42,563 bases of DNA, from NCBI GenBank assembly GCA_016235495.1, contig JACRKH010000064.1, forward strand, positions 1 to 42,563, given 5' to 3'. Within the stretch, counting starts at the first letter, position 1. Each line of letters begins with the position of its first letter. The DNA comes from Candidatus Woesearchaeota archaeon. GTDB lineage: Archaea > Nanobdellota > Nanobdellia > SCGC-AAA011-G17 > GW2011-AR17. The notes beneath the pieces were generated by a model, which did not search any database, was not told the origin of the DNA, and was given only the letters and a program-made list of their open reading frames with translations. The position numbers and the translations under genes were made by a program. This document shows, in pieces, positions 9,330-19,562 of this stretch.

Positions 9330-12158
9330 TTAAAGAACATCAAACCCTATAAAAAATTTCTTCTCCTTAATATCTCCCTCGCTATGATGCTTCATCTTTT
9401 CAGCTTTTACAAAAGATATTTTCTTTGCACCACACCTTTCTGCAATATGTTTCTTCCACACAAACAAGTCAACACCCTCAACAAATACAGACAAGACGAT
9501 ACTATCCTCTCGTTGAAGCCCAGCTTCCTTTCGTAAAGCTTGGACTCTCCTCATAATTTCCCGAGAGAAACCCTCAGCTTCCAATGCAGGAGTCTGCTTC
9601 AAATCTAAAACAACATGCATCTCAATATTACTTTCTTTTTTCGCAGCCACAAACACTAATTCTTTCAAGTTCGCCTGTTTCAAAAGCAAAGGAACAAAAT
9701 CCTTCAAATTTTTCACATCAAATTCTTTCTGCACATGCACTTCTGCTTTTTGCAAAGGCCAGCGAACATTAACTTTTTCTTTATCACGAGCAGCCATAAG
9801 CATCTGCAAGATATCCAAACTATTTTGCATCCCTTCTTCAAGTGCTTCTTTCAAATATTTCTTCTGCACTTTTGGCCATTCCTGAAGATGAATAGACTCT
9901 TCAGCAAAAAGATCTAAATTAATCTTTTCTGCAGTGAAAGGTAAAAAGGGTGCAAGCAAAGTTATTCCAGTAAGATAACAATCATACAACCCCTTCTGCA
10001 CCTTCGCATCATCTAAATCATCCCGGATAAACTGCACATAGGTCTTGGATAAATCAAACAACAAATAGTTCTTCAAAGATTCCATTGCCTTGTGATATTC
10101 TAAAGCATCTAAAGAAGCAGTAACATCCTGCACTAATCTCTCTCGCCTAGAAAGTATCCACGCACTCGCAGGATCAGTGCTATAACTCTTTGCTCGCTTT
10201 ACACAGTTCTCTTTCACATAACGCGCAAGGTTATGAATGATAAACAAATGTCTCTGCACTTCCTTCGCAGGTCCATAGCCAAAATTAACATTAAACTGCG
10301 GATTCTGAATACAGTACTGCCAGCGCATCACATCAGTGCCCATCTTTTCAACAGCATCATCAAACCATATTGCATTCCCACTGCTTTTATGCATAGGTTT
10401 TCCTTTTTCATCTCGAACTTCTTCATATGCTAAAACTCTTTTATAGGGAGCTTTGCCAACGAGAACTACAGACATGAACAGCTGTGCATAGAACCACAAA
10501 CGAACTTGTGCACGCATCTCAATCTCCAACTCAGCAGGGAACCACTTCTTCCAATAAGTCTGATCATCAAAATAATGGAGAGTAGAGAAAGGAACGATGC
10601 CAGCATCTAACCAGCAGTCGCCAACATCAGTAATTCTATGAACTATTTCACCGCAAGAGCATGTTATTTTCACAGCATCAATCCAAGGCCTGTGTAATTC
10701 AGGAAGAGCATCAACAGCTTTCTTATCAACAGCCTTCTCTCGCAGCTCTTTCAGACTCCCAATAACAGTAGTATGCTTGCACTTCCCGCATTCATAGAAC
10801 ATCAATGGCAGGCCCCAATATCTTCTTCGAGAAATATTCCAATCTTCCATATTATCCAGCCAGTCCTGCATCAGCTTTCCAACATGCTCTGGATACCATT
10901 CCACTTTTGCAGCTTCTTTCTTCATCTGCGCACGAACAGGATCGCAGGCAATAAACCAAGAAGAATCTAATCGGAAAACAAGCTCATGCTTGCATCTCCA
11001 GCAAATAGGATATCTGTGCTTGTACTGCTCAACAGCAAACAATAATCCTCTTTTTTCAAGATCTTCAACAATCTCTTTTTTTATCCTCCCAACATTCTTT
11101 CCAGTCAGCCATCCAAAACCTTTGTTATAATTCCCAAACTCATCAAGCGTAGGCTCTAAAATTTTCAATCCTAATTTCTTTGCTAACTGATAATCTTCTT
11201 CCCCGCAGTTTGGAGCAATATGTACAATGCCAGTCCCATCTTTTTCTCCAACCTCATCCCATGCAACAACCTTGTGCACAACCCCTTTCTGCACTTCAAA
11301 CTCCGGATAGAAAGCCTCATACTCTAAACCGACTAACTCTTTTCCTTTTATTTTCTTCAAAATACTATAATCTTTTTTTAGCTTGTGCACCAAAGCCTCA
11401 GAGAGATAATAAACATCTTCACCCTTCTTTGCTTGCACATACATAACAGCAGGATTCACTGCAGCGGCAATATTGCTGGAAAGTGTCCATTCGGTAGTCG
11501 TCCATAAGAGTAAATATTCATTTTTTCTCCCCACAATCTTCGCACGCGCATACACAGAGGGATGCACAAGCTCAGCATAGCCATCATCACTCATCTCATG
11601 CTTCGAACTGCTCGTCCCGCAGCGAATGCACCAAGGAAGACTTCTCCTCCCCTTGTACAACAACCCTTTTTCTTCACATTTCTTCAGAAAGAACCAAATA
11701 GCTTGAATGTTTGCATCACTCATAGTAAAATAATCCTTGCCCCAGTCCATCCACTGCCCTAAAAGTTTAGATTGTTCTGTCTGCACTGCAGAGAACTCAT
11801 CCACTCTTGCACGGCAGGCCTTGGAAAATCTATCCAGCCCATAATTTTCAATATCCTTTTTCGAATTAAAACCTAAAGATTTCTCAGTCTCCACCTCTAA
11901 CCAAAGACCCTGACAATCAAAACCATTTTGATATCGTTGATCATATCCCTGCATTGCTTTATATCGTTGATACAAATCCTTCAGTGTTCTCCCCCAAGCA
12001 TGATGCACACCCATAGGATTATTTGCAGTAATAGGCCCATCAAGAAAACTCCAAGATTTATGCGGAGCATTCCTTTTCCGCAATTGTGCAAAAATCTTCT
12101 TCTTTTCCCAGTATGCAAGAATTTCCCTTTCCATAGGAGATTTTGAAGCACTTTCCAT
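9330..12158 (-). CDS. ileS: isoleucyl-tRNA synthetase
   Basis: 942 aa class I aaRS; GVHHAWGR (HIGH-like), WTTTEWTLSSNIAAAVNP editing/CP1 region, C-terminal KPMHKSSGNAIWFDDAV in place of KMSKS. Confidence 0.88.
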   Translation of the reverse strand: MESASKSPMEREILAYWEKKKIFAQLRKRNAPHKSWSFLDGPITANNPMGVHHAWGRTLKDLYQRYKAMQGYDQRYQNGFDCQGLWLEVETEKSLGFNSKKDIENYGLDRFSKACRARVDEFSAVQTEQSKLLGQWMDWGKDYFTMSDANIQAIWFFLKKCEEKGLLYKGRRSLPWCIRCGTSSSKHEMSDDGYAELVHPSVYARAKIVGRKNEYLLLWTTTEWTLSSNIAAAVNPAVMYVQAKKGEDVYYLSEALVHKLKKDYSILKKIKGKELVGLEYEAFYPEFEVQKGVVHKVVAWDEVGEKDGTGIVHIAPNCGEEDYQLAKKLGLKILEPTLDEFGNYNKGFGWLTGKNVGRIKKEIVEDLEKRGLLFAVEQYKHRYPICWRCKHELVFRLDSSWFIACDPVRAQMKKEAAKVEWYPEHVGKLMQDWLDNMEDWNISRRRYWGLPLMFYECGKCKHTTVIGSLKELREKAVDKKAVDALPELHRPWIDAVKITCSCGEIVHRITDVGDCWLDAGIVPFSTLHYFDDQTYWKKWFPAELEIEMRAQVRLWFYAQLFMSVVLVGKAPYKRVLAYEEVRDEKGKPMHKSSGNAIWFDDAVEKMGTDVMRWQYCIQNPQFNVNFGYGPAKEVQRHLFIIHNLARYVKENCVKRAKSYSTDPASAWILSRRERLVQDVTASLDALEYHKAMESLKNYLLFDLSKTYVQFIRDDLDDAKVQKGLYDCYLTGITLLAPFLPFTAEKINLDLFAEESIHLQEWPKVQKKYLKEALEEGMQNSLDILQMLMAARDKEKVNVRWPLQKAEVHVQKEFDVKNLKDFVPLLLKQANLKELVFVAAKKESNIEMHVVLDLKQTPALEAEGFSREIMRRVQALRKEAGLQREDSIVLSVFVEGVDLFVWKKHIAERCGAKKISFVKAEKMKHHSEGDIKEKKFFIGFDVL

Positions 12159-12300
12159 ACGAGGGAAAAAATGGAAGACAATTTATATAACTTTTGTTAA
12201 AAAAGAGTATTTATCCTCCAGTACTAACAAAACGAAAACTATTTAAAGAAACAAAGGCCTATAAAGCATAGAAAAAGGGTGATGCTATGAGTACAAATAA

Positions 12301-12600
12301 ATGGAAGATCTTATCGAAAAACCTATGCTTGTCATGCAGATTCGCCCAGAGTTCTCTATAGTCTATAAAGCAAATCCTAAACTTAAATTAAGAAAAGAAC
12401 ATCTCAAAACAAAAAAAGAATTTACTGATTATCTTTCTAAAACCACAAAAAATTGGAAAGAAGGGGACTACTTCTTGCGATCTAATCTTGGCCCCTTTGC
12501 AGGTTTTCATGTAAAGAAAGGCGGGAAGGTAATACTCTACAAAGAAAACAAAAATAAAGTCCCATACCTCTGCTGGGGCTTGCTTGGTATGAAAAGATAA
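12301..12600 (+). CDS. hypothetical protein
   Basis: 99 aa ORF with protein-like composition and no overlap with other genes. Confidence 0.5.
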   Translation: MEDLIEKPMLVMQIRPEFSIVYKANPKLKLRKEHLKTKKEFTDYLSKTTKNWKEGDYFLRSNLGPFAGFHVKKGGKVILYKENKNKVPYLCWGLLGMKR

Positions 12601-12676
12601 AAAATATATATTTAAAATAAACCTTTATAAAGGAAAGATTGACTTCTGGGCTTATCAAAAAATAGGAGGAAAGTCT

Positions 12677-12826
12677 ATGTATCAGCTAAACTGTGAAGCC
12701 TGTGAACTACAAATTCCAGAAAAGGAAGCAACGACCTACATTAAGGTACATATAAATCCAATATGGATAGAGCATGTAAAAATTATTTGTAGTAGTTGTT
12801 TAAAAGAGAAGAAACTCAAAAAATAA
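12677..12826 (+). CDS. 49-aa zinc-ribbon-like small protein
   Basis: Read directly: MYQLNCEACELQIPEKEATTYIKVHINPIWIEHVKIICSSCLKEKKLKK*. Two CxxC pairs; Shine-Dalgarno-like AGGAGG upstream. Below the ORF-track length cutoff. Confidence 0.65.
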   Translation: MYQLNCEACELQIPEKEATTYIKVHINPIWIEHVKIICSSCLKEKKLKK

Positions 12827-12948
12827 AAATTTAATAAAATTTCAAGGATTTTTTTACACAAAGGTTTTACTTAACACACAAAAGAAACTTTCTGCACAAA
12901 CTCAAGAGATTCAGAAAATATTTAAACAATGAGGCCATAATACTAAAG

Positions 12949-13287
12949 ATGATACCACTTAATTTAGATCCAGAAACAAGAAAAGTCTTTAACAAAGAGC
13001 AAGGGATTAGAAATTTAGAGAATTATTTTAGTTTTAGAAATGAATCACCTGAAGAAGCATTAAAAACAAGACCCTACCTCGCAAATAGGGCAATAGCTCT
13101 TTTAGATGAAATTCAAGAACTAACAGGATTAGAATATGTTTTTCTTCATATTCAAGGTGGACCAAGAGGAGGAAGCTATTGCGTCCTACGAGAAAAGAGT
13201 TACGAACCTTCCAACGTTGTGCATTCTACCTTAGGTTCATACAATAAAGCTTATTTTGAGAAATTTCTAAAAGAAAATATAATATAA
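12949..13287 (+). CDS. hypothetical protein
   Basis: 112 aa ORF with protein-like composition. Confidence 0.5.
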   Translation: MIPLNLDPETRKVFNKEQGIRNLENYFSFRNESPEEALKTRPYLANRAIALLDEIQELTGLEYVFLHIQGGPRGGSYCVLREKSYEPSNVVHSTLGSYNKAYFEKFLKENII

Positions 13288-13473
13288 CTACTCTTTTTCA
13301 CCTGTATCAGCATTTACCCCTTGCCAAGTCCAAAAACAATGAGGCTTCTAAACGAAGCGAGAGAACAATAAGCTCTATTTCTCAGAAAATCCTTCGGAAA
13401 AAACACCAAAACACTTATAAATTACTAGAAACCCCAGTAGAATACCTAGCTAGCTAGGATTAAGGAGTTAAAA

Positions 13474-13797
13474 ATGGATTCAGAAGATAGATATAGAAAA
13501 CCTGTAGAAGTAGGTGACGTAATTGAAGTAACCATCGAGAGCACTGGTGCAAAAGGCGATGGAATTGCAAAGGTAAACAACTTTGTAGTTATCATACCTG
13601 GTGCAAAGGAAGGCCAAAAAGTAAAAGTAAAAATTACAAGGGTCTTGAAAAAGATGGCTTTCGCAGAGATTGCTGGAGAATCTTCAGGTGAAGATGACAA
13701 TGAATCTCGTAAAGAAGATGAACATGATGCTGAAGATGAAGAGCATGAAGAATCTGAAGACGAGTTCGGCGACGAATCTGAAGAAGAAGAATCTTAA
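13474..13797 (+). CDS. TRAM-domain protein with a long acidic C-terminal tail
   Basis: [57 protein letters not shown] (TRAM) followed by about 45 residues dominated by E/D. Confidence 0.85.
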   Translation: MDSEDRYRKPVEVGDVIEVTIESTGAKGDGIAKVNNFVVIIPGAKEGQKVKVKITRVLKKMAFAEIAGESSGEDDNESRKEDEHDAEDEEHEESEDEFGDESEEEES

Positions 13798-13841
13798 GCA
13801 TTACACAAAAATTTATAAACAAATTTCTTTTTTATCTTTCT

Positions 13842-16697
13842 ATGTTTGATTCAGCAATCTGGACAGAAAAGTATAGGCCGCAAAAATTCTCAGAAATCAA
13901 AGGGCAGATAAAGATTGTAGAAAGAATCAAGGCTTTTGTTGAGCAAAAGAATATGCCCCACATCATGCTTGCAGGGCCTGCAGGAGTAGGCAAGTCAAGT
14001 ATCGCACTAGTCATCGCAAAAGAGCTCTTTGGCCCAGAATGGAAAAACAGTTTTCTCGAATTAAACGCGTCGGACGAGCGTGGCATTGATGTGGTAAGAA
14101 ACACAATTAAAGAATTCGCAAAAACAAAAGCAATGGGCAATGTTCCATTTAAAATAATTTTCTTAGATGAATGTGACTCATTAACGAAGGAAGCACAGCA
14201 GGCATTAAGAAGAACCATGGAAAATTTCGTTCTCACCACCAGATTTATACTAAGCTGTGTTACTCCAGACACAAAGATTCTTCTTAGTGAAGATAGAGAA
14301 ACAAATATAAAAACAATATTAGAATTAATGGAAAAAGGAACAGGAAATAGTATCACTAATCTTACAAAAGAAAAATCTTCCCTAAAAATAGATAAAATAA
14401 TTGCTGGAGTTGAATTACCTGCATCTTCAATAGGAAAAAAAGTCTTAGCTATAAAAACAAACACCGGAAGAAATATCAAAGTCACAGATGATCACAAACT
14501 CTTAACCGTAGAAGGATGGAAAGAAGCGGGAAAAATAACAAAAGAAGATAAACTTCTTATTTTCCCTGCAACAGAAGGAACCCCTTTAGAAGACAAACAG
14601 GAAAACATCATCAATCTAAAAGAGTTCATTAATTTTTTAGATAAAAGCGAGGAGGATTTAAATCTTAAGAATCTAGTAATTGCGAAAGAATTTAGAAAAT
14701 TAAAATCAATAGATAAGAAAAAAATATTTACCAGAATAAAAGAGCTTAAAGAAATGAATCTTAAGAATAGGGGTCTAACAAAAAGAGAATATGAAGTCTA
14801 TCAAATAATAAAAGAAAACAAAGCTATTTCAAGAAAAGAGCTACAAGATAAACTCAATATTACCCGAATGGGAACAAATTATCTAATAACCCAGCTTAAG
14901 AAAAAAGATATTATTCAAAGAAAAGGAAACCTCAGAAACCAAACTCTCACTTTAACTAACAATAATATTCTAATGCAACTAAGAACTGATATGGATATTA
15001 GAAAACTTATAGAAGAAGAATTTAAACTCTCCATATCCTACATAGCTGTACATAAACAAGAGAAGTTTACAACACATGGCAGAATCGATAGAATTATAGG
15101 AGAATTGAAAAGAAAAGATATCTTAGACATAACATATAACAATATTGAAATAATTGCAGCACTTGCAAGAATTTGTGGGTTTATAACTGGAGACGGGCAC
15201 ATTACCAAAAAAAATGGAAGAGTTTATTTTTCTGGTAATAAGCCAACCCTAGAAGAAGTGAAAAAGGATCTCCAAAAGATAGGCTATAATAATTACTCTA
15301 AAACAGAATCAAAAGAAATTAATAATTATATAGGCAGAAGAGAAATAAAAGGAATTTCTACATATTTCTACCTTGATTCAATAGCCTTTTCCTTATTATT
15401 ACAATACCTTGGTCTTGCAAAAGGAGATAAAGTAATAAGTCCATATAGAGTCCCAGAATTTATTGTAAATGGTACTATCCTAGCCAAAAGAGAATATCTA
15501 CGAGCCTTATTTGGAGCTGACGGAGATAGCCCAAGATGGAAAAACAAAAACTCTCAGCCATTAGCACTAAGACAAAACAAAGCAATTCCTTTCAAAAATG
15601 ACATGGAAGAATTTCTTAAAGAAATTTCTAATATATTAAAAGATTTTAAAGTTGAATCCTATGTAAATATAAGAGATAAAAAAGAATGGAGAAAGAAAGA
15701 TAATTTTCCAGTACTAACATTTGAATTACACATCAAAGCAAATAATTCTAATCTCCATAACTTTTTCACAAGAATAGGTTATTGTTATGAAAAAGAAAAA
15801 ATAAATCTAGCGAGAATAAGTGGAGAATACTTAAAATATAAACAAAATGCGATAGAAAAATGGGGGGAAAAAGGAAAACAAGCCTTAATAATACTTGAGA
15901 CTGAATCAAAAAAGACCAATATTGCAAAAACATTAAACATAAGCACAGATTTTATTAACCATCAAATAAAAGGAAAAATAGTAGGCCTACCCAGAAAGCA
16001 AATTAAAAATTTTAACAGGTGGAAAGAAGAATACATGTATAATGAAATTCTTATTTTAAATGAAATAGAAGAAATTGAAATAATCCAAGAAGATATAGTT
16101 TTAGATATAACTTGCAAAGGTAATCCTAACTTCATTTCAAATGGATTTATTTCCCATAATTGCAACTATTCCAGCAAAATCATTGATCCTATCCAAAGTA
16201 GATGCACAGTATTCAGGTTCAAACCATTAACTGAAGAAGAAATAGAAGAATATGTCAAGAAAATAATTACACAAGAAAACCTCCAAATGGACAACACCAC
16301 AGTAAAGGCTTTGGTGAACATTAGCGGAGGAGATGTAAGAAAAATTACAAATGTACTGCAAAGTTGTGCATCCATTGACAAAAGAATAAATGAAAATCTT
16401 ATTTACTCATTAGTATCCGCAGCAGAACCCCAGGAAATAAAAGAAATTCTTCTCCTCGCAACAGCAAGGCAATTCATCCGAGCAAGATCATTACTCTTAG
16501 ATACGATGCTCAAGCACGGGCTCTCAGGACTAGACATTTTAAAACAAATTCAAAAAGAAACCATTTTACTAAAAGAAGTTCCTGAAGAAAAGAGAATAGA
16601 TTTCATAGACAAGTGTGGAGAAATAGAATTCCGCATGGTAGAGGGAGCAGATGAATTTGTACAACTAGAAGCCCTGCTTGCGTACTATGGAAAATGA
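13842..16697 (+). CDS. rfcS: replication factor C small subunit containing one large intein
   Basis: Extein [22 protein letters not shown]...[10 protein letters not shown]...FLDECDSLT...RFILS / [20 protein letters not shown]; 951-aa ORF. Confidence 0.96.
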   Translation: MFDSAIWTEKYRPQKFSEIKGQIKIVERIKAFVEQKNMPHIMLAGPAGVGKSSIALVIAKELFGPEWKNSFLELNASDERGIDVVRNTIKEFAKTKAMGNVPFKIIFLDECDSLTKEAQQALRRTMENFVLTTRFILSCVTPDTKILLSEDRETNIKTILELMEKGTGNSITNLTKEKSSLKIDKIIAGVELPASSIGKKVLAIKTNTGRNIKVTDDHKLLTVEGWKEAGKITKEDKLLIFPATEGTPLEDKQENIINLKEFINFLDKSEEDLNLKNLVIAKEFRKLKSIDKKKIFTRIKELKEMNLKNRGLTKREYEVYQIIKENKAISRKELQDKLNITRMGTNYLITQLKKKDIIQRKGNLRNQTLTLTNNNILMQLRTDMDIRKLIEEEFKLSISYIAVHKQEKFTTHGRIDRIIGELKRKDILDITYNNIEIIAALARICGFITGDGHITKKNGRVYFSGNKPTLEEVKKDLQKIGYNNYSKTESKEINNYIGRREIKGISTYFYLDSIAFSLLLQYLGLAKGDKVISPYRVPEFIVNGTILAKREYLRALFGADGDSPRWKNKNSQPLALRQNKAIPFKNDMEEFLKEISNILKDFKVESYVNIRDKKEWRKKDNFPVLTFELHIKANNSNLHNFFTRIGYCYEKEKINLARISGEYLKYKQNAIEKWGEKGKQALIILETESKKTNIAKTLNISTDFINHQIKGKIVGLPRKQIKNFNRWKEEYMYNEILILNEIEEIEIIQEDIVLDITCKGNPNFISNGFISHNCNYSSKIIDPIQSRCTVFRFKPLTEEEIEEYVKKIITQENLQMDNTTVKALVNISGGDVRKITNVLQSCASIDKRINENLIYSLVSAAEPQEIKEILLLATARQFIRARSLLLDTMLKHGLSGLDILKQIQKETILLKEVPEEKRIDFIDKCGEIEFRMVEGADEFVQLEALLAYYGK
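14256..16160 (+). other. RfcS intein (635 aa) with LAGLIDADG endonuclease and winged-HTH-like modules
   Basis: Starts [15 protein letters not shown], ends [10 protein letters not shown] before extein CNYSSK. Blocks [15 protein letters not shown] and [13 protein letters not shown]. Confidence 0.95.
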
Positions 16698-17857
16698 AGC
16701 CATGGACAAAACTATATGAACCGAATTATCTAAATGAGATAGTCGGACAAGAAAAAGCCTTGTTTACAATAGAAAAAGCACTGACCATAAAGAAACCGCT
16801 TCTCTTTCATGGTCCGACAGGAACAGGAAAGACAATCACCGCACATCTTCTTGGAAAAGAAAAAAATCTAGAAGTATTTGAAATAAATGCATCTGATGTA
16901 AGAAACAAAGAAAACATTCAAAATATTTTGGGCAGCGCCATGACGCAGCATAGCCTTTTCTCAAAAGGAAAAATTATTCTCATTGATGACATTGATGCAT
17001 TGAGTGGCACAAAAGATCGTGGAGGATTGCCAGCAATAGAATCCCTCCTAGAATCAACAAAATTTCCAGTAATCATCACCTGCATAAACCCATGGGATGA
17101 TAAATTCTCAAAACTCAGAAGAAAATGCACTTTGATAGAATTCAATCCCATAAAAACTGAAGCAATGAGAGAAGTATTAAAAAATATTGCAGAGAAAGAA
17201 GGAATAGAAAGTACAGAAGAAATTCTTACAGAAATAGGAAAATGGAGTAAAGGAGATATGAGAGCTGCAATTACCGACCTGCAAACCTATGGAATTACCA
17301 AGATACTCAACACAGAAGAAAAAGGAGAACGCGATAAAGAAGAAGATCTACTCTTCTGCCTCAGAAAAATCTTAAAAGGAAAAAAATGGGAAGAAGTCTA
17401 TAACATTTTTGACAAAAGCAATGAAGATATCAATGAATGCCTTTTATGGCTCGATGAAAACCTCCCCAAAGAATACAAAGGGGCAGATCTCAACAAAGCA
17501 TACACAGCCATTTCAAAAGCAGATGTCTACAATGGGAGAATACGAAGATGGCAGCACTGGCGTTTTCTTATTTACATAAATGCACTGCTCACCGCAGGAG
17601 TCGCATTTGCAAAAAAAGAAACAAACCCCAGCATGATCGAATACACCAGAACAACAAGACTTCTCAAACTCTGGCAGGCAAACATGAAATATGCCAAGAA
17701 AAAATCAATCGCAGAAAAAATAGCAGAAGCAACACACACCTCAAAAAAAAGAGCAATAAAGGATAGCTTTCCCTACTTAAAAAATGTTATTCTTCAGAAA
17801 GCAATCCAGCAAGAACTCGAACTTGAAGAAGAAGAAATTGAATGGCTAAGAAAATAA
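16694..17857 (+). CDS. rfcL: replication factor C large subunit
   Basis: 387 aa; [36 protein letters not shown]; overlaps rfcS by ATGA. Confidence 0.93.
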   Translation: MKPWTKLYEPNYLNEIVGQEKALFTIEKALTIKKPLLFHGPTGTGKTITAHLLGKEKNLEVFEINASDVRNKENIQNILGSAMTQHSLFSKGKIILIDDIDALSGTKDRGGLPAIESLLESTKFPVIITCINPWDDKFSKLRRKCTLIEFNPIKTEAMREVLKNIAEKEGIESTEEILTEIGKWSKGDMRAAITDLQTYGITKILNTEEKGERDKEEDLLFCLRKILKGKKWEEVYNIFDKSNEDINECLLWLDENLPKEYKGADLNKAYTAISKADVYNGRIRRWQHWRFLIYINALLTAGVAFAKKETNPSMIEYTRTTRLLKLWQANMKYAKKKSIAEKIAEATHTSKKRAIKDSFPYLKNVILQKAIQQELELEEEEIEWLRK

Positions 17858-18643
17858 TGAACGGCTTTTCTGCAAACGAACGCGCAGTTTATGCAGCTCT
17901 AACATTTCCATATCCTGATAGACTTCCTGCAAAGCCTCTACCACCTCAGCTCTCTGTGCATCAGAAACCTTATCCAAGAAGGGTTGTATTTCTTCATAAT
18001 AAATAACAGCAAAATCAAAATTACCATTGGCTACTGCATCTCTGCACTTATGCACAAGTTCAACACACTTTTGCCAGGGATCAACCTGAGAAAATTCAAA
18101 AGCTTGGGCAGGATGCAGCTCTTCTTCAACAGGCTGAAGCTCTTCAAATCGCAAAGGCTCCAAAACATGCTCTGGAAGCACAGTAACAATAGGCCCTTCT
18201 TTCCTCAATTTCTTCTGTGCAAGCAAAAGTTTCTTAGCACGCATTTTCTCCTGCATAGCAAGACGCTTTTTCTTCTCTCGCAAGAGTTTTTCTTCTCTCC
18301 TTTTCCTCACTCGTAACAATTTCTCTTGTCCCTTTACTTTTCTTTCAAGTTCTCTTTGTCTCAAGAATACAATTCTCTCCTTCTTCCTTTCAATGAGTGC
18401 TTTCTTCTTAAGCTCATCAACTTCTGGGAAACGCAAAATATTTTTTGGAGGAACAGGAACAGCTGATAATTTTAAAGGAGCTAAAATTTTCTTACGAACA
18501 GGACTCTTATGTAAAAGTTTTTTCTTTTTTAGAGAAACAGAAACATGAGATAAATGCAAAGGCTTCTTCACCCTTCCTTTCTTCTTAAGAAACGCAAGCT
18601 CAGGAAAAACAAGAGCCTTCTTCGGAGTCACCTTTTTTTTCAT
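17846..18643 (-). CDS. basic, coiled-coil-rich hypothetical protein
   Basis: 265 aa; long K/R/E-rich central helix (ERKKERIVFLRQRELERKVKGQEKLLRVRKRREEKLL). Confidence 0.65.
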   Translation of the reverse strand: MKKKVTPKKALVFPELAFLKKKGRVKKPLHLSHVSVSLKKKKLLHKSPVRKKILAPLKLSAVPVPPKNILRFPEVDELKKKALIERKKERIVFLRQRELERKVKGQEKLLRVRKRREEKLLREKKKRLAMQEKMRAKKLLLAQKKLRKEGPIVTVLPEHVLEPLRFEELQPVEEELHPAQAFEFSQVDPWQKCVELVHKCRDAVANGNFDFAVIYYEEIQPFLDKVSDAQRAEVVEALQEVYQDMEMLELHKLRVRLQKSRSLFS

Positions 18644-18681
18644 ACCAGCTTAAAAGAGACAAACAAGATATATAAACCTTT

Positions 18682-19530
18682 TCAAAACTTCATTGCCCGC
18701 AGGCGCTTCACTCTATCCTCAGTAGAAGGATGTGTGCTCAGCATAGTCATAAAACCTTTCCAAGAAAAAGGATTCACAATAAACAAAGAAGCGCCAGCAG
18801 TGGATTCATTATGCATAGGATGTGCGTGCACACCATGTTCTAATTTTTCTAAAGCTTTTGCAAGATGTTCTCCATTTTTCAATAAATGCGCACCAGATAA
18901 ATCAGCTTGATACTCTCGGCTTCGAGAAATAGCCATCTGAATAAGGAAAGCCATAATAGGAGTAACAATTCCGAGCACAAGAAGACCAAGAATCCCTCCG
19001 CTATTATCTCTATCATCCCCGCCAAACCCACCAAAAAGTGCCCCCCATCGTGCCATCATTGCAAGAAAAGAAATAACACCAGCAAGTGTTGCAGCAATGG
19101 AAGATATCAGAATATCTCTGTTCTTCACATGAGAAATTTCATGAGCAATAACACCCTTCAATTCTTCCTTTGTAAGTAAATCCATAATCGCAGTGGTTGC
19201 AGCAACCGCAGCATGCTCTGGGCTTCTTCCCGTCGCAAAAGCATTGGGATTAGAAGAATGCACAATATACACTTTAGGCTTTGGTATATGTGCTAGTTTT
19301 GCAATCTCTTCAACCAACTCATGAAGAACAGGCTGATCTTTTTTACTCACTTCCTTTGCACCATACATCCACAAAACAATCTTATCAGAGAAGAAATAAG
19401 AGAAGAAATTCATAACCAATGCAAAAGCAAATGCAATAAGCAAACCTGAAGTCCCAAAGAAAGCACCAATTCCTAAAATAATGCCAGTAAGCAATCCTAA
19501 AAACAAAACAGTCTTAATCATATTTCCCAT
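18682..19530 (-). CDS. htpX: HtpX-like M48 family zinc metalloprotease
   Basis: 282 aa; GVIAHEISHVKNRD (HExxH), REYQADLSGA, TMLSTHPSTEDRVKRL. Confidence 0.95.
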   Translation of the reverse strand: MGNMIKTVLFLGLLTGIILGIGAFFGTSGLLIAFAFALVMNFFSYFFSDKIVLWMYGAKEVSKKDQPVLHELVEEIAKLAHIPKPKVYIVHSSNPNAFATGRSPEHAAVAATTAIMDLLTKEELKGVIAHEISHVKNRDILISSIAATLAGVISFLAMMARWGALFGGFGGDDRDNSGGILGLLVLGIVTPIMAFLIQMAISRSREYQADLSGAHLLKNGEHLAKALEKLEHGVHAHPMHNESTAGASLFIVNPFSWKGFMTMLSTHPSTEDRVKRLRAMKF

Positions 19531-19562
19531 AACTAAAATGAGAAATATTCTGTTTAAATACC

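Noticed and set aside
9312-12146. Plus-strand ORFs antisense to ileS, and similar antisense ORFs over polB, cdc48 and topA
   Set aside because: Shadow ORFs of well-supported genes; low-complexity H/S/L/F-rich composition.
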